A stretch of DNA of 64,000 bases from Porphyra umbilicalis (taxonomy: Eukaryota > Rhodophyta > Bangiophyceae > Bangiales > Bangiaceae). Where the stretch lies: positions 124,001 to 188,000 of the forward strand of contig KV918878.1 of assembly GCA_002049455.2 (NCBI GenBank). Reading direction: 5' to 3'. Below the pieces are notes generated by a model that was not told the DNA's origin, made no database searches, and worked only from the letters and a program-made list of their open reading frames with translations. Both the position numbers and the translations under genes were made by a program. Numbering within the stretch: position 1 is the first letter of the stretch; the number at the start of each line of letters is the position of its first letter. This document shows, one piece after another, positions 43,927 to 56,115 of the stretch.

Positions 43927-46900
43927 TCATCTGTCACCTGATCTCACATTAATCCGTGCACGAGTGTGGGATAAGTCCAGTATTGCTAATCCCCGAATTT
44001 TGTCCGAGTGGAGAGAGACTGACTTGCGGACCGACTCAACTTCCTGCTGCACGTGCAGCTCCGCGTTCTTGACGAAGCTCGTTAACTCGGACAGCATCGC
44101 CTTGATGAAGTCAACCATCGGCTTATTGTTCTTGTCCAGGATAAGTTGATACTCATCGATGTGAAAACCAAGGAGCACGGTGTCGCCGGCAGACGCCTCC
44201 TCCCGGTCTAGGACCCGAGCGATGATGGCAGCCAACACGCGCGTGGCCGACGGACCCGTCAGCTTCCCACCGTTAAGGACGTGCACGTATTCTAACGAGA
44301 CGCACAGGGCACGTGCGGCCATGCGAGCACCAATGCACTCGCTGGCGTTCCCATTGTCAAGGTCGCGATGGCCGCTGCCGTTTCCCAGGTCAAGGTAGAA
44401 CGGCACAGAGTGCAGTCGATGGGAAGCACTCGCTGATTGCACCCTCGACAGGCGCTTCGCGCGCAGGAGCGCCTCGTATCCTGTGCGCGTTTTGCCACAA
44501 CGAGCAGGTCCGTATGACACGAGCAGCTGGGGCTGAATCGTAGAAAACGGGGATAATAAGTTAGTGCTGCTACTGCGTCGATCTTGTACAGAGTTCGACT
44601 CGTCTGGCCAACAAGCGTCGTGAGGGTCGACAGTTGCCGCCAGTTCAGGTACTGCCTCTTAATGGATGGCAGAGGCGCAACTCGCAGTCGAGCTAACACC
44701 TGGAATCGAAAACACGGAAAAGACCGCATGAAAAACAGACACGAGATGGTACGATCGCGTGATGTGGCAACAAAGAAGGCGCGAACAAATACCCTAGAAC
44801 CACACTGACAGTACAAAAATGAAGGACCTAAAGGGTCAACCTACCGAGAGGACCTAGACGGCGCAAAGGCGCTCAAAGGCTAGGACTCGAGAGGGACGCC
44901 AAGATTTAGATGGCGAGCAAGACGGGGCGGCGCGGGGCAAGGCCGGCGCCGTAATAACAAGACGAAAACAGACGAAAAGGAGAGACGTAAGAGTAACCCC
45001 TGGCCCGAATAGGGGGGCTACTTATAGAGGGACAGCCGTCCCACAGGCCGCAATCCGAAGTACGGTGAGACGGGCGCAAGTCCCGGCAGGGGCATAAGTA
45101 CTGGACTTAGCCCCTGCCGAATGCAACACCCCCCTCGGGCCAAGACCTGGCGGTCACCCGACAGCAAGGACGGATGCGGGGCCGCTCGGGCCGAGCAGCC
45201 GCGCGGGGGTCGCCAGCGCGAGGGCGCAGGGCGGGGCCACCAGGCGACGCGGGCCGCGTGGGGGCGCGCGCGCGGGCAGCACGCGGCGGCGAGCGGCGCC
45301 GAGGCGGACATACCGCCGTGCGGGGACCGGCGGGGGCAGCGTTGAAGAACGCGGGGCGCCGGCGGCGGGGGGCGGCACGCGCGGACGCCATCGGCGTGGG
45401 CGTGCTGCGGGGTTGCCGCTCGGGCAGACGCCGTTGCCGAAGGAGGCGGACGACGCGGTCGGCGGCGGCGGCGGCGGCACGTGCGGACGCCATCGGCGTG
45501 GGCGTGCTGCCGACTTGGTCGGATGGCGGCAACCGGGGAAGCGGCGGCGATGGCCTACATCGCGCCTTCCTTGCGGGACGCGTTGAGGGCGGGGCTGCGG
45601 CGGTACGCCGAGTGCGTATTGGCGGACCACGACGAGGTGCCGGAGCGGGAGCGGGTGCCGGGGCCAGACCCGCGGAACTAGCCGGCGGTCGAGCACATGC
45701 AGGCCGGCGTACGCATGGCGTACTGGCACGGCGGCATCCACGAGGTGCACTCGCAGCGGTGCGATGGCGAGTTGGCCGTCCGCTTCAGCCGCGAGGTGGC
45801 GCGCTTCGGGACGGCGTTGCCGTCGTGGTTCGTCCGGACGGCGTACGCCTTCGTGAGGGTGAACGAGAACGAGGCTGTCCTCCGCGAGTGGGTGCCGTGG
45901 GTGGGGCACTGCTGGGGCCGCCTTATGAGCCTCATGTTGGACGCGGTGACCCCACTGGCGGAGTACCTGACGGAGTTGTCGCTTCCGTATCTACGGACGT
46001 CGGCGGACCTCGGGTACGTGCAGGCCGCCGAGGCGCAGCACCGGAAGGCGATGGACGCGGCGGCGTACTACTACGAACAGGCGGCGGACAAGAAAGCCCG
46101 TCGTGTGGACGCGGAGGCGGCGCCACGGGCGGTCCTGCTGTACGAGTGCCCGGCCATCAGCTCCTGGCCGAAACCCGAGCGGGTTGGGCGGGATCTGACG
46201 CTCCTTTTTGCGGAGGGCGACCGCGTGGCGGTCAACCAAGCGCGGAAGGAGGTGGACGTTCGGGCGCGCAAGGGCGACGACGTCCCGTACCTGATGACGG
46301 CCGGCCACCATGCCAAGGGCTCGAACCGAGCCGGCTGGCGGCGCGTGCCGGAGGCGCTGGGCGAGTTGGAGCTGCCGAGGGGGCTGCACGTGGCGTACCC
46401 CACCGTGCTGTCGTATTATTACGACCGCATGATGGGGGACGACCGCAGCTGCCTGTGGGACATGTACGTGGTGGAGCGCGTGCAGCTCACCGCCATCGCG
46501 CTGCTGGCGGACCTCGCCGGCGGGCGAGCCACCGCATCTCCCCAGCCCTTCTCCACCGGCTGGAGTGTCCCCGTCTGGACGACATGGCGGAGGGGAGTGC
46601 GGACGAGCACGCCCGGCTGCAGCGGCTGCTCCAAGGCATGGCGGTGCTGCTCCCCAAATGGGAAGACGTGGTGGCGGCTGCGGGTTTGCCGCTCGGGCAG
46701 ACGCCGTTGCCGACGGAGGCGGACGACGCGGCGAACCCATACGGGTTTCGACTAGCGTTGGACGCTGAGGGCGTCGACGTCCCAAGTCGGGCCGAGCGCG
46801 CGACGTCGCAGAGCTCCACGGCGCGGGGGCCGCCGGAGGCGTCCGGGAACGTGGGGGCGGGGCCCACCCGGGGCGGGGACAGCGACGCGGCCCGGGAGGA

Positions 46901-49900
46901 CGCGGCGGCGGCAGGCTCGGGATCACCGTCATGGCGGGCCGTGTCGCCGTCGCGGTCGTGGCCGAGGGGGCGTGCCCGGGACGACCCCCAGTGGGTGCCT
47001 TCGCGGTCCCCGTCGCGGTCGTCGCCGAAGAAGCGTGCCAGGGACGACGCCCAGTGGGTGCTGTCGCGGTTCCCGTCGGCGTCGGCGTCGACAACGCGGA
47101 CGCGATCGCCCGTTCGGGGGTCGTCACGTCGGGCGACGGGGTCGCGCCGGACACCGCCGCCGGGACGAGGGACGCCTCGCCCTCGGCGCGGGCCGACGCC
47201 GGGACGGGCAACGCCGCCGCCGGCGGCGTCGCAACGGAGTGGCGCGGCGGCGATGGGGGAATCCGCAAGAGGTAGCCAGCGGTCGTGGTCACCGCCAACG
47301 GCGTCGACGCGCCGGCGGAAGCCGCCGGCGTCCGCTGGAGCGTCAGGGCGGGCGGACGGCGGCGCGGCGGCGCCCCGACCGGGCTACGCGCGGCGCCGCC
47401 GGTCGCCGGTCGGTGCCGATGGGGCGGCGCGGTCGACGGCGGGGGCAACCGGGTCGCGGCGGAGCGGGGGGACCACGCGAGGGAAACGCCCGAGGTCGTC
47501 CGAGGGGCAGGAGGTGGAGCCCCCCTACGCGGCGCACCACAAGTGGTACCGCGTGGGGTCCATTGCGCCTGAGGGCGACGCGCTCCGGGCGCACCTTTCG
47601 GCGGCGGCCGTGAAGCGCTTGGCCGCGGCGGGCGGCGCGCCGGCTGGCGCCGTGGGGCTGGCGATCAGCCGGGTGCTGCGTAGTGGCGCGGACCGGCTGC
47701 ACGCGTCCCTGCGGACGTCCAGCGACCGCACGATGGGGGAGGCGATGGACGGCGTCGTCAAGGTCGTCAAAGAACTCCGCCGCGCGACGCACCTGGAGGA
47801 CGACATTGGTCGTATCCTGGACGAAGTGCGGGCGGCGGACCGCGTGGCTTCTGCCGACGAGCGATTCGTCTATGACGACAGCGACGAGTCGGGGGGCGAT
47901 CGGCCCACGGGTCCTCGGCAGCGGCACCGCTAAGCGGTGGCGCAGGCGTTGACCCGTATGGTGTGGGCCTCCTCAAAGCGGAAGATCACGACGCGCCACA
48001 CGGGCGGCGGGGAGGAGGCGGTGCGGCCTGCCACCGTGAACGTAGGATAGGGGGGGTTGAGTTGCACCCGAGCGGCGCAGTAGCGCGTCGCGAGCGTCCA
48101 GCAGGACTGGTGTTGCCAGCGCGGGGCGACGAGGGTGATGTCGCATGGATAGGAGGTGATGCGGGCAAGGACCTGCGGTAGAAAAGAAAAGGGGGGGTTG
48201 GCCCACCCGTTCTCGACCGCCCAGTCGACCGAGAACGCCGCGGCGCAGCCGCGCGCGGCGTCCGCGGGGGACAGGGGCAGGAACCGGGGTAGATGGGTGG
48301 CCGCGGCGGTGGTAAACAGGTCGACCGTATTGGGGCCCCAGACCGCGTCGAGTTTCTCGAAGGCGGGGCGGCCCAACGCCCAGTGGGCAGCCGGCGGGTC
48401 GTCGGGAAACGCCGCGAGGAGGGAGGATGCCCAAAGAGGAGGGACGGTATCCTCGTGGCTTTTCGCTGGGGACGCCCAGCGCACATCGACGAGCATGGCA
48501 TTCGTCTCGTCGGTGTGCTGCTGGACCGCGACGCAGACCCAATTGGGTTGCCGCGGGGGCGGGGCGAGGACGACCGGCGTCGTCGGGAAGGCGTCGTCGG
48601 GGAGCGTAAACGTCTTCTGCTTCGCTAAGCGGATGACGAGATGTTTCGGTAAACCCGAAATGGGTTCCTACGAATCATCGCCCCGGCCATAAGTGGCCCA
48701 CCGAACTTTCGCCACGATGCCGTTATCGGTGTCGTGGCAAATAGCCAACAGCCGGTCGATTTCCCAGGTCGGATCCTCATCGGAGGAATTCACGTCGGGG
48801 AGCGGGGCCTGTGTAAGCCGATGCGGCTGGGCATCCGGTCCCGGCACCGGGCGCGGTGCCGGTGTGACGTCGTTACTGTTGACCCGTCCTTCGCCATCGC
48901 CTTGGTCAATTACGAAGTAGGTGCCGCCCGTATCGAGAATCTCGAACGGGCCAAGGGCCTAGGGCAGCAGCTTGTGCCCCCCGCGGTGGGAGCGGAGGTA
49001 GACGAAGTCACCGACCACCAGGTCCTTGTTCTTCGGCCGTACCCGGCTGTCCCAGTCTCGCTTAAAGCGAGCTTGGTACTTGTCAAGGGAAGCGCGCACC
49101 GTCGGGATGAGCTTTTGCAAGCCCTGGATGATGGCGCGCTTCACCATGAGCGGGGAGCCATCGGCGGATGCCAGCGGGGACGAGCCAGCGAGGCTCTCAA
49201 CCGTGAGGTTGGGCATACGGCGGGGGATCAGGAGGTCGAACGGCGCCATACCGGTGGCCCTATGCGGGCAGGTGTTGTACGCCAGGCTCAGGGCGGGAAG
49301 GAGGCGATCCCACTGTCGAGGGTGCTCCTCACAGAAGGCCCGGATCTGGTTCAGCAGCGTACGGTTATACCGTTCCACCTGACCGTTGGTCTGCGGATGG
49401 TAAGGCGTCGTGTACTTGCACCTCGTGCCCAACATATTCATGACGGCGCGGAAGAACGCGTTGTCCATCTGTCGACCCTGGTCCGATAGGACGCAGTCGG
49501 GGGGCCCGTAGGCCGCGACCCATGCGGTCAGGAACGCCGACGCGACCGTGACGGCGGTGATACGTCGGAGCGCAACCGTACGGGTTAGCTTCGAGAAGCG
49601 GTCGGACATGACGAACACATACCGGTTGCCGTCAACCGTGTTGAGCAGCGGTCCGAGGATGTCAATTCCAACCTTGGTCAACGGTTCCTTTGGCGGGAAC
49701 AGGGTCATGGGGGACGTATGCCGTCGCTCCTGCAGCCGGCTCTTCGCGCACGGCGGGCACTGCCGGACGAAGTCGTACAGGTCGACAGTCATCGACTCCC
49801 AATAGAAGCAACGCTTCATGGCGGCGTACATCCGCTGCACCCCAGGGTGACCTTTGGTCGTCGGGTAGTGCTCGAGGCCCATCACGCGGGAGCGTAGGGC

Positions 49901-52900
49901 CTCGGGGATGTAAACTTGCATAACGTCCGTCGTTGGCTGACGGCGCACGAGGCGGCCTTCCTCATCGAGGACGAACCGCTTCGGCTTTCCCGAGTCGATC
50001 ACGGCGCGTAGCTGCTGGCATCGGCAATCCGCGCCTTGTGCGCGAAGGAGCTCCTCCGCTGTGATAGGGGGAGGCGGTAACGGCGCCGAGAAATTGTTTG
50101 TGTCTGTGCCCCTGGCGGCCTGAGCCAGCAGGAAGCATGGGATGTCGTCGTCCAGCTCCTTCTTGTCCAGACCCGTCGTGGGTACGCGGGACAGGGCATC
50201 GGGGAGGTGGTGGTTCGCTCCCTTCTTGTACTTCACCTCGAAGTCGAACTCCGCTAGGCGGAGGCGCCAACGGAGCAGACGACCGGTGGCCGTTGTCAGC
50301 CGGTAGATTCAACTGAGGCATTCGTGGTCGGTACGCAATGTGAACCGCGAGCCCGCCACATATTGTCGGAGGTGGAGCACAACCCAGACGAGGCCCAGGC
50401 ACTCCTTCTCGGTGGCCGAATAGTTGCGTTGATCGGGCTGCAGGGCGCGGCTGTAGAACCCCACGGGTTTCAGCTGGCCGTCCTGCTGCTCTTGGAGCAG
50501 AGCGCACCCCAATTGGGTGTCGCACGCATCGACGTCAAGGGTGAAGGGCGCTCCGCGGCGGGGGAGCGCCAGGACCGGCGGATGAAGCTGCGCGTCGCGT
50601 AGGCGCGTGAACGCTGCGGCCTGCGTTTCGGTGAACGTCGGGAGCGTGTCGCCGTACGCCTTGGTTGTCAGCTGGTTTAGGGGCGCTGCAATCCGTGCGT
50701 AGTTCGCGACGAAGCGGCGGTACACGTTACACATGCCGATGAAGCTACGCAATTGCATCTTTGTTCGCGGGTGACCTACCTTCGCGAGCGCCTCCAGGTT
50801 CTTGTTAAGCACCCGCATCTCCCTAGGGGATATGATGTGCCCGAGGTACTCGACGGACGTCTGGAAGAACTGGCACTTCTTGGCCTTCAACGTGACGCCG
50901 GCCCGACCCAAGCGGGTCAGGGCTTCGTCGAGCGCTTTCACGTGGTTCTCCGGGGTGTCGGAGAAGACGATGACATCGTCGAGGTAGACAAGGCACGTTT
51001 GCCAGGTCATTCCGGACAGGGTGATGTCGAGGGCACATTGGAAGGTCGCGGGAGCGTTGGTGAGGCCGAAGGCCATCTTCACGTACTCGTACGTGCCCAT
51101 GTGGCAGGTGAAAGCGGTCTTGTCGATGTCGTCCAGGGCCATGGGTATCTGCCAATACCCGGCATTGCAGTCGAGCGTTGAGAACACGCGGGCGTCTCCC
51201 AGCGAGTCGATGCAATCCTCCATCCGCGGGATGGGATAGGAGTCCTTCTTTGTCACCGCATTGAGACGACGGTAGTCGACGCAAAAGCGTGGCGACCCGT
51301 CTTTCTTGGGGACGACAACGACAGGGCTTGCCCATTCACTGGTACTTGGTCGGACGACCTTGGCTTCCAGCATCCGATTGACCTCGTCACGGATCATGTC
51401 AAGGGCATGGTGACCCGCGCGGTACGGTTGCTGCCTTACCGGCTTCGTCCCGGGTTGGACCTCCACGCGGTGGACGGTGGCGTCGGTGGAGCCGAGCGTC
51501 CCGTCCAGCATATACGCATGGCGGTGAATGAGTGCCTGGACATCCGGGAGTAGCCGGTCGGGTACGCCAGAGAGATCGACTTGGTCTAGCACCGCTTCTG
51601 CGGCCGCGGTGGGCGATGCCGCGTCGTCAGTGACGAGCAGGCCGTCAAAATCGTCGACCGGACTAACGGTAGCGAGGATAGATCCCTTGCCGAGGCAGAC
51701 CGGTTTTTCGCTGAGGTTAGCGACTTCAACGCTGAAGCGTTGCCCCGGGACAACGACGGCCAGGCCCCGCGCCGTTTCACAGCGGTGATGCCTGTGAAGG
51801 CGGTTGTACGGCGCGACTAGGACCTGACCAGCGAGGTCGGCGGTGACCAGCAGGGCCGTACTGGTTTGCGGGGGCAGCACCCGCCGCTGCGCGAGGCGCA
51901 CCGTCGCATCCTTCGGGGATCGGCGGCGTTCTTTCTTGCCGCGTGCCGTGCACGATAAGATGGGCACCGAAGCATCGGTGGACCATCTGACGCGTTGACG
52001 GCGCGGGTAGAGCGCCTCGACATGGCGGTTGATGAAACTGGTGCCGAGCAGCACAGGGACGGCGAGGCGCGGGACGACGACAAAGTCGACGTCCGTGGCG
52101 AAGACACCGGAGCGCAGGCGCATGGTGATCATGCCTCGGGCGGAGATAGGGGATTTATTTGCGTCCACAATGTGGGGCAAATGAGGGCGTCGATGCAACC
52201 GCCGCTCCCAACCCTTGGGCAGGGCGTCCATCCGAATGATCGAGGGCCCGGCGCCTGTATCCAGGGTCGGTGTCATCAGCCGCATGCGAGCCTCGTCAAA
52301 GCCGAGGGACGCGGGGATGGTATACTGCCGGTATACCGGAGCCAAGACACGGTGTACCCGTATCTTCGGGCCCTGCGGGCTGGGGGCGCCACGGGGCGGC
52401 CGAGCCGCTAGCGGCACGCCCCGTGTTAGTTTCCCGGCCCGGCAGGGGCAGGCGGGTCCACCGTTGGACTCGGATCCGGTTGCGGATCCCCGGGCGAGGC
52501 GCCGACCGTCTCGTCTCCGCTGACGGAGCCGGTGTCGTCCGGCACCAGCGGATCACCCCAGGGGTCCCCGGCGATGGCGGCCATCGGGTATTGCATACGA
52601 CTTGGGCGTAAGGCAGGACGGGCCGCGCCAGGGGGTCCCGGGGCGACCGCAGGCGGCGCACCTGTCCCCATCGCCCGTTCGGGCGAAGGACATACGCAGG
52701 CGTAGTGACCGAAACCGCGGCAGCGGTGGCACTGCACCTGGCTCAGGTGGACGAGAGCCGGCCGTCCCGCCGGACCGCCCGGTCGGGGAGACCATTGGGT
52801 TGCCTTTCTGGCCGACGGCGTCCGGGCCGCCGGTGGCGTAGGGTTGAATGCCTGGAACGGCTGCTGCGGTAAAGGCCGACCCATGGGGTTCCGGCTCTGT

Positions 52901-55262
52901 GGCGGCGTGGCCTCCGACGTCGTCGCTGGTGGCGCCGCCCAGAGGACCGGTTCGGCTTTTGCTCCGCTCCCGGAGCCCAGCTGCAGGACGCTCTTGGCCT
53001 TGGCGTACCGGTCGGCTTTGCCGGTGGTGACCTTGACCAAGCGGAGCCCATCGCCGATCTTCTGCGAAAGCGCCACGAGTTCGTCGAAGGTGGCGCATGT
53101 GCGGTCGGCCAGCTCGGCTTGGGCACGTGCCGAGGGGTGGAGCCCCTTCAGGACAGGTACCGTAGCTGCCCCGGGTCGTGCATACCCATGAGCTGTTGGC
53201 CGAGCCGCATCAACCGCTGATAGAAAGCGCGCTCGCCTTCGTCTTGGCGCTGCTCCGCGGTACGGACGGCCATTTCGGCGGTGTGCAGGGCGTCCTCGGG
53301 TGCATAGCGGGTCAACAGATAGTTGATCGTGTGCGGGAAACTGGTACCGACGGCGCTGCCGTGTGGGCCATCTGTTTCCTGGACGAAGTCGTCCTTGGCC
53401 TCACCGCCAACGCGGTAGGCGAGGAGGTACGGGGCCTCGCCCAAAGTGACATCCATCTTGTCCGCGGCTGTGCGGAAGCGAGTGAGGAGCGCCAGGACGG
53501 CCAGCGGATCCGAGCCATCGAAGAGCGTGACGCCGTGGAACGGACCGTCCAGCAGGCGATGGCGCCTGAGGAGTTGGCTTGCTTTCGACCGGCCATACGT
53601 CGGATCCGCATTGCGGACGAGGAAGCGGCGGAAGTCGAGCAGCGACGAGAACGGGCCATGCTTGGACGTCAAGGGGAGCGGCCAGGGGATGACCGCCATT
53701 TGCGTCGAAGCTGTCCGACCGGTGACCCGCGTGCGGGTGCGGCGCCGTGAGCGAACGCGGTGGCGCGCGGGGCCGGTGCCGTCACTGCTGCTGCTGCTGC
53801 TGGGGTCTCGGGGCGGCTCGTCGACATCGGCAGACCGCGAAGAGCGGGCGTCGGGATCCGATCGTACGCCCGCGCTCCGCGAGGCCAACGGCGACGTTGA
53901 GGCAGCGGACCTGCGCGACCGAGGCCGGTCACGCGGGGCCGGGGTGTTTGCCGGTGTTGGGTCAGTGGGCCGGGGTCCACTGGCGGTCGACATCGGCAAC
54001 GTCCCAGTTGGGTCGCGCAACGTTGTCACGTCGGCGCGTAGCTCTCGGACGGACGCAGCCAACGTACGCACGAGCGTCGTTAACTCGGCGACCGCCGATT
54101 GCTCCGCGCGACGACTAGTATCGCCGAGGGAAGCGCCCGAGCCGCCCGAAGCGGGAGCCGCTGCGGTTGGATCGGGGAGACCAGAGGCATCGTGGGGAAG
54201 AGGGGGAGTCGTAGTCGCAGGGGCTGACCCGTCGGCCGAACGCCGAGCGTCAGCGCCCGTATCATGAGGGGGGGCAAAGCGCGGGGGATCGGCACCCCCG
54301 CTCGCCATCGGAGATAGGTTGGCTTCTTCTCTCGAGATAGCACAAACCCGGACACAACGGCACCACGGCCCGTCGGGCACCGTCGAGCGACTCCCCCGGC
54401 CTGCAACAACAGCCGCCGGGTGACCGGGACCACAAAGTGGTCACGTCACGTGAACCGTCAGGGGCGTCCGCACCGTTGTCGCCGGGGCTCGCGAGAGGAG
54501 AGGCGTCCCTCGAAAGGGACGACGCCCTCTCCCCTGCTGCTCCACCAAGTGTGGCAACAAAGAAGGCGCGAACAAATACCCTAGAACCACACTGACAGTA
54601 CAAAAGAGAAGGACCGAAAGGGTCAACCTACCGAGAGGACCTAGACGGCGCAAAGGCGCTCGAAGGCTAGGACTCGAGAGGGACGCCAAGATTTAGATGG
54701 CGAGCAAGACGGGGCGGCGCGGGGCAAGGCCGGCGCCGTAATACCAAGACGAAAACAGACGAAAAGGAGAGACGTAAGAGTGACCCCTGGCCCGAATAGG
54801 GGGGCTACTTAGGGAGGGACAGCCGTCACACAGGCCGCAATCCGAAGAACGGAGAGACGGGCGCAAGTCCCGGCAGGGGCATAAGTACTGGACTTTGCCC
54901 GGCCGAATGCAACATGTGACACCAGCCGCGGCAAACACATGCGAACGATGCACAAAAAAACAAGAGAATCCAACACAAAGAAGGTTACAGATAATGTCGA
55001 GACCCCTGGGCTAGTACCCTCGGATGTGACAAACGCTCCAGTGCACGTCGCAAAGCCACATACCAGGACGGTCTCTTTAGAGAGAGACGCATGCACAGGG
55101 TCGTCCGCGCCGTCGCCCGACTCGCCTGCTCCGGCGCCAACCTGTGCCAGGATCGAATTTATCAGCTCCTCCTCGATCAGCTGCATCTCCTTCCACTTTC
55201 TATCCAACGAGACGTACAGGTCCGACACACCCCCACCCGATGGAGACGCATCTTCATCCGAC
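43927..55262 (-). CDS. P-loop NTPase of Crinkler/RHS-like type, with a retroelement in one intron
   Basis: Three exons can be fitted: about 55262-55018 (ending ...GAFVTSEG), 44692-44590 and 44532 to about 43940. The 55-base intron 44589-44533 has a GTACAAG donor, an ACTAAC branch-like site and a CAG acceptor, and joins in frame as ...SRTL-PQLLVSYGPARCGKT. The first join (GTACTAG donor at 55017, GTTAG acceptor at 44693) also keeps frame. The protein has an acidic, Ser-rich, coiled-coil-like part (YVSLDRKWKEMQLIEEELIN), Walker A GPARCGKT and a Walker B-like LLGFHIDEYQ, as in NTPase domains of Crinkler and trypanosome RHS-type proteins. The true 5' and 3' ends are not set; SGDR-stop at 43927 may be intronic. 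Without the element the intron would be about 170 bases. Whether the gene is still expressed is unknown. Confidence 0.6.
44763..45128 (-). repeat. 3' LTR of the chromovirus
   Basis: 366 bases, preceded in element orientation by the purine tract GAGGGGGG. About 96% like the 5' LTR by eye. Confidence 0.92.
45372..45511. repeat. short direct repeats near the 3' end of the chromovirus
   Basis: GCGGACGCCATCGGCGTGGG with flanks occurs at about 45380 and again at about 45482. The stretch GCCGCTCGGGCAGACGCCGT at about 45415 recurs at about 46687. This indicates local duplication within the antisense region. Confidence 0.65.
45480..47933 (+). other. antisense open region inside the chromovirus, before the 3' LTR
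   Basis: On the strand opposite to gag-pol there are long protein-like open stretches between the 3' LTR and the NPPF region. The upstream part has ordinary globular composition (AYIAPSLRDALRAGLRRYAE, RRYAECVLADHDEVPER, AMDAAAYYYEQAADKKARR, GLHVAYPTVLSYYYDRMM). The downstream part is Ser/Arg-rich (VSPSRSWPRGRARDD, RSPSRSSPKKRARDD) and ends at 47933, touching the end of the NPPF region convergently. Additional antisense reading frames at this place are known in plant Tat-lineage Ty3/gypsy elements; the proteins here are not recognised. It is treated as part of the fossil and no frame is reconstructed. Confidence 0.6.
47930..48496 (-). other. extra NPPF-motif domain region of the chromovirus
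   Basis: Downstream of the integrase and chromodomain, on the element's sense strand, lies a region encoding VDLFTTAAATHLPRFLPL, CAAAFSVDWAVENGWANPPF and CDITLVAPRWQHQSCW. The pattern D-x-F...PRF...DW....NPPF...TLV.P.W resembles the adenine-methyltransferase-like domain known from DIRS-type and some other retroelements, where NPPF corresponds to the methylase NPP(Y/F) motif. Assignment is by motif memory. Whether it is catalytic cannot be judged from sequence alone. Confidence 0.6.
54550..54914 (-). repeat. 5' LTR of the chromovirus
   Basis: 365 bases, nearly identical to 44763-45128. In element orientation it begins TGTTGCATT and ends GCCACA. Confidence 0.92.
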
Positions 55263-56115
55263 GGGGACGAGTCCACGTCCACTTCCCGTCGTTGGCATGT
55301 TACAATCAATACAAGACGTGCCTTGCCGGTGCATATTCGGCTGACAAGGGTGGGCGGGTGTCTCACCAGGGAAGCTGGTACAGCACACCATGAAGTAACC
55401 ACCACCAGCACCGCCGGACGCTGACTGACAGCATCGCAGACGAGGGGAGGACAGAGTCGAAACGCTATCGCCGTGCGTCGGCGCCCAACAGCAGCTCGGA
55501 CGTCGCCACGAAGAACAGGGATATTCGTACCCTGTGCAGAGCCGCAACGCGACCTGCAGTAGGCTTGTATTTCACGCCCTCAAACCCGGGGCGTGTAGGC
55601 GTGTCACGCCCGATCACGCCCGATCACGCCCTAATTACGCTCTTTTGGGGGCGTGAACATGAAAAGGTAGCACCCACAGTTTTTATTCCGTGATTTCGTG
55701 GCACCCCTTCCAGTCGGGCAGCGATCATTGTGACCTGCTTCGGGGCTTGACAAAAACGAATCAATCACAGCCCAACAGCGGCCCCAGCTTCCTGCAAGTA
55801 CGACTCAGTGTCGAACATGTTGAAGATGAAGAGGCATGGCTTCGAACCACGGGCAGGAGGGGAGGGAAGTAAGAAGACGGATGGCGGCCAGGCGAGGTCA
55901 TAAACGAGGCGCGAATGTCGATGATGGACATTCGCGCTCAGCCAATGAAATTGCAACGAGCCAAACGCCGCAATAGCCACACTGTAGGGGGGCTACCAGC
56001 GAATCTTAAAAACACAGTGCATTCCGTGGGAGGACTGCGTCATGCGATCCTGCCTACAGGTATCTTCAGGTAATCAGCTGTCGAGAATATCAGGCCCGCT
56101 TGCATTCCCGCGCTA

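Larger units (their letters stand above)
44763..54914 (-). mobile_element. Ty3/gypsy chromovirus, full length with both LTRs
   Basis: Paired LTRs (54550-54914 as 5', 44763-45128 as 3') have TGTTGCATT...GCCACA ends. The flanking five bases CGTGA and TGTGA match at four of five. A likely primer site sits just inside the 5' LTR (TGGTGGAGCAGCAGGGGA) and a GAGGGGGG purine tract just before the 3' LTR. Parts seen are gag (about 54.3-53.1 kb), a CCHC knuckle (CHRCRGFGHYACVC, near 52.7 kb), protease (LDTGAGPSII, near 52.2 kb), RT and RNase H (about 51.5-50.2 kb), integrase (about 50.1-48.9 kb), a chromodomain (about 48.8-48.65 kb) and an extra NPPF-motif region; an antisense open region follows. By eye the LTRs differ at about 14 of 365 positions (about 4%), so the insertion is fairly recent. 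It looks nearly whole with a few breaks. Confidence 0.93.

Noticed and set aside
45991-47448. Long minus-strand open frame inside the chromovirus
   Set aside because: It is Pro/Arg/Ala-rich, without globular pattern, and opposite the protein-like antisense region; judged a shadow.
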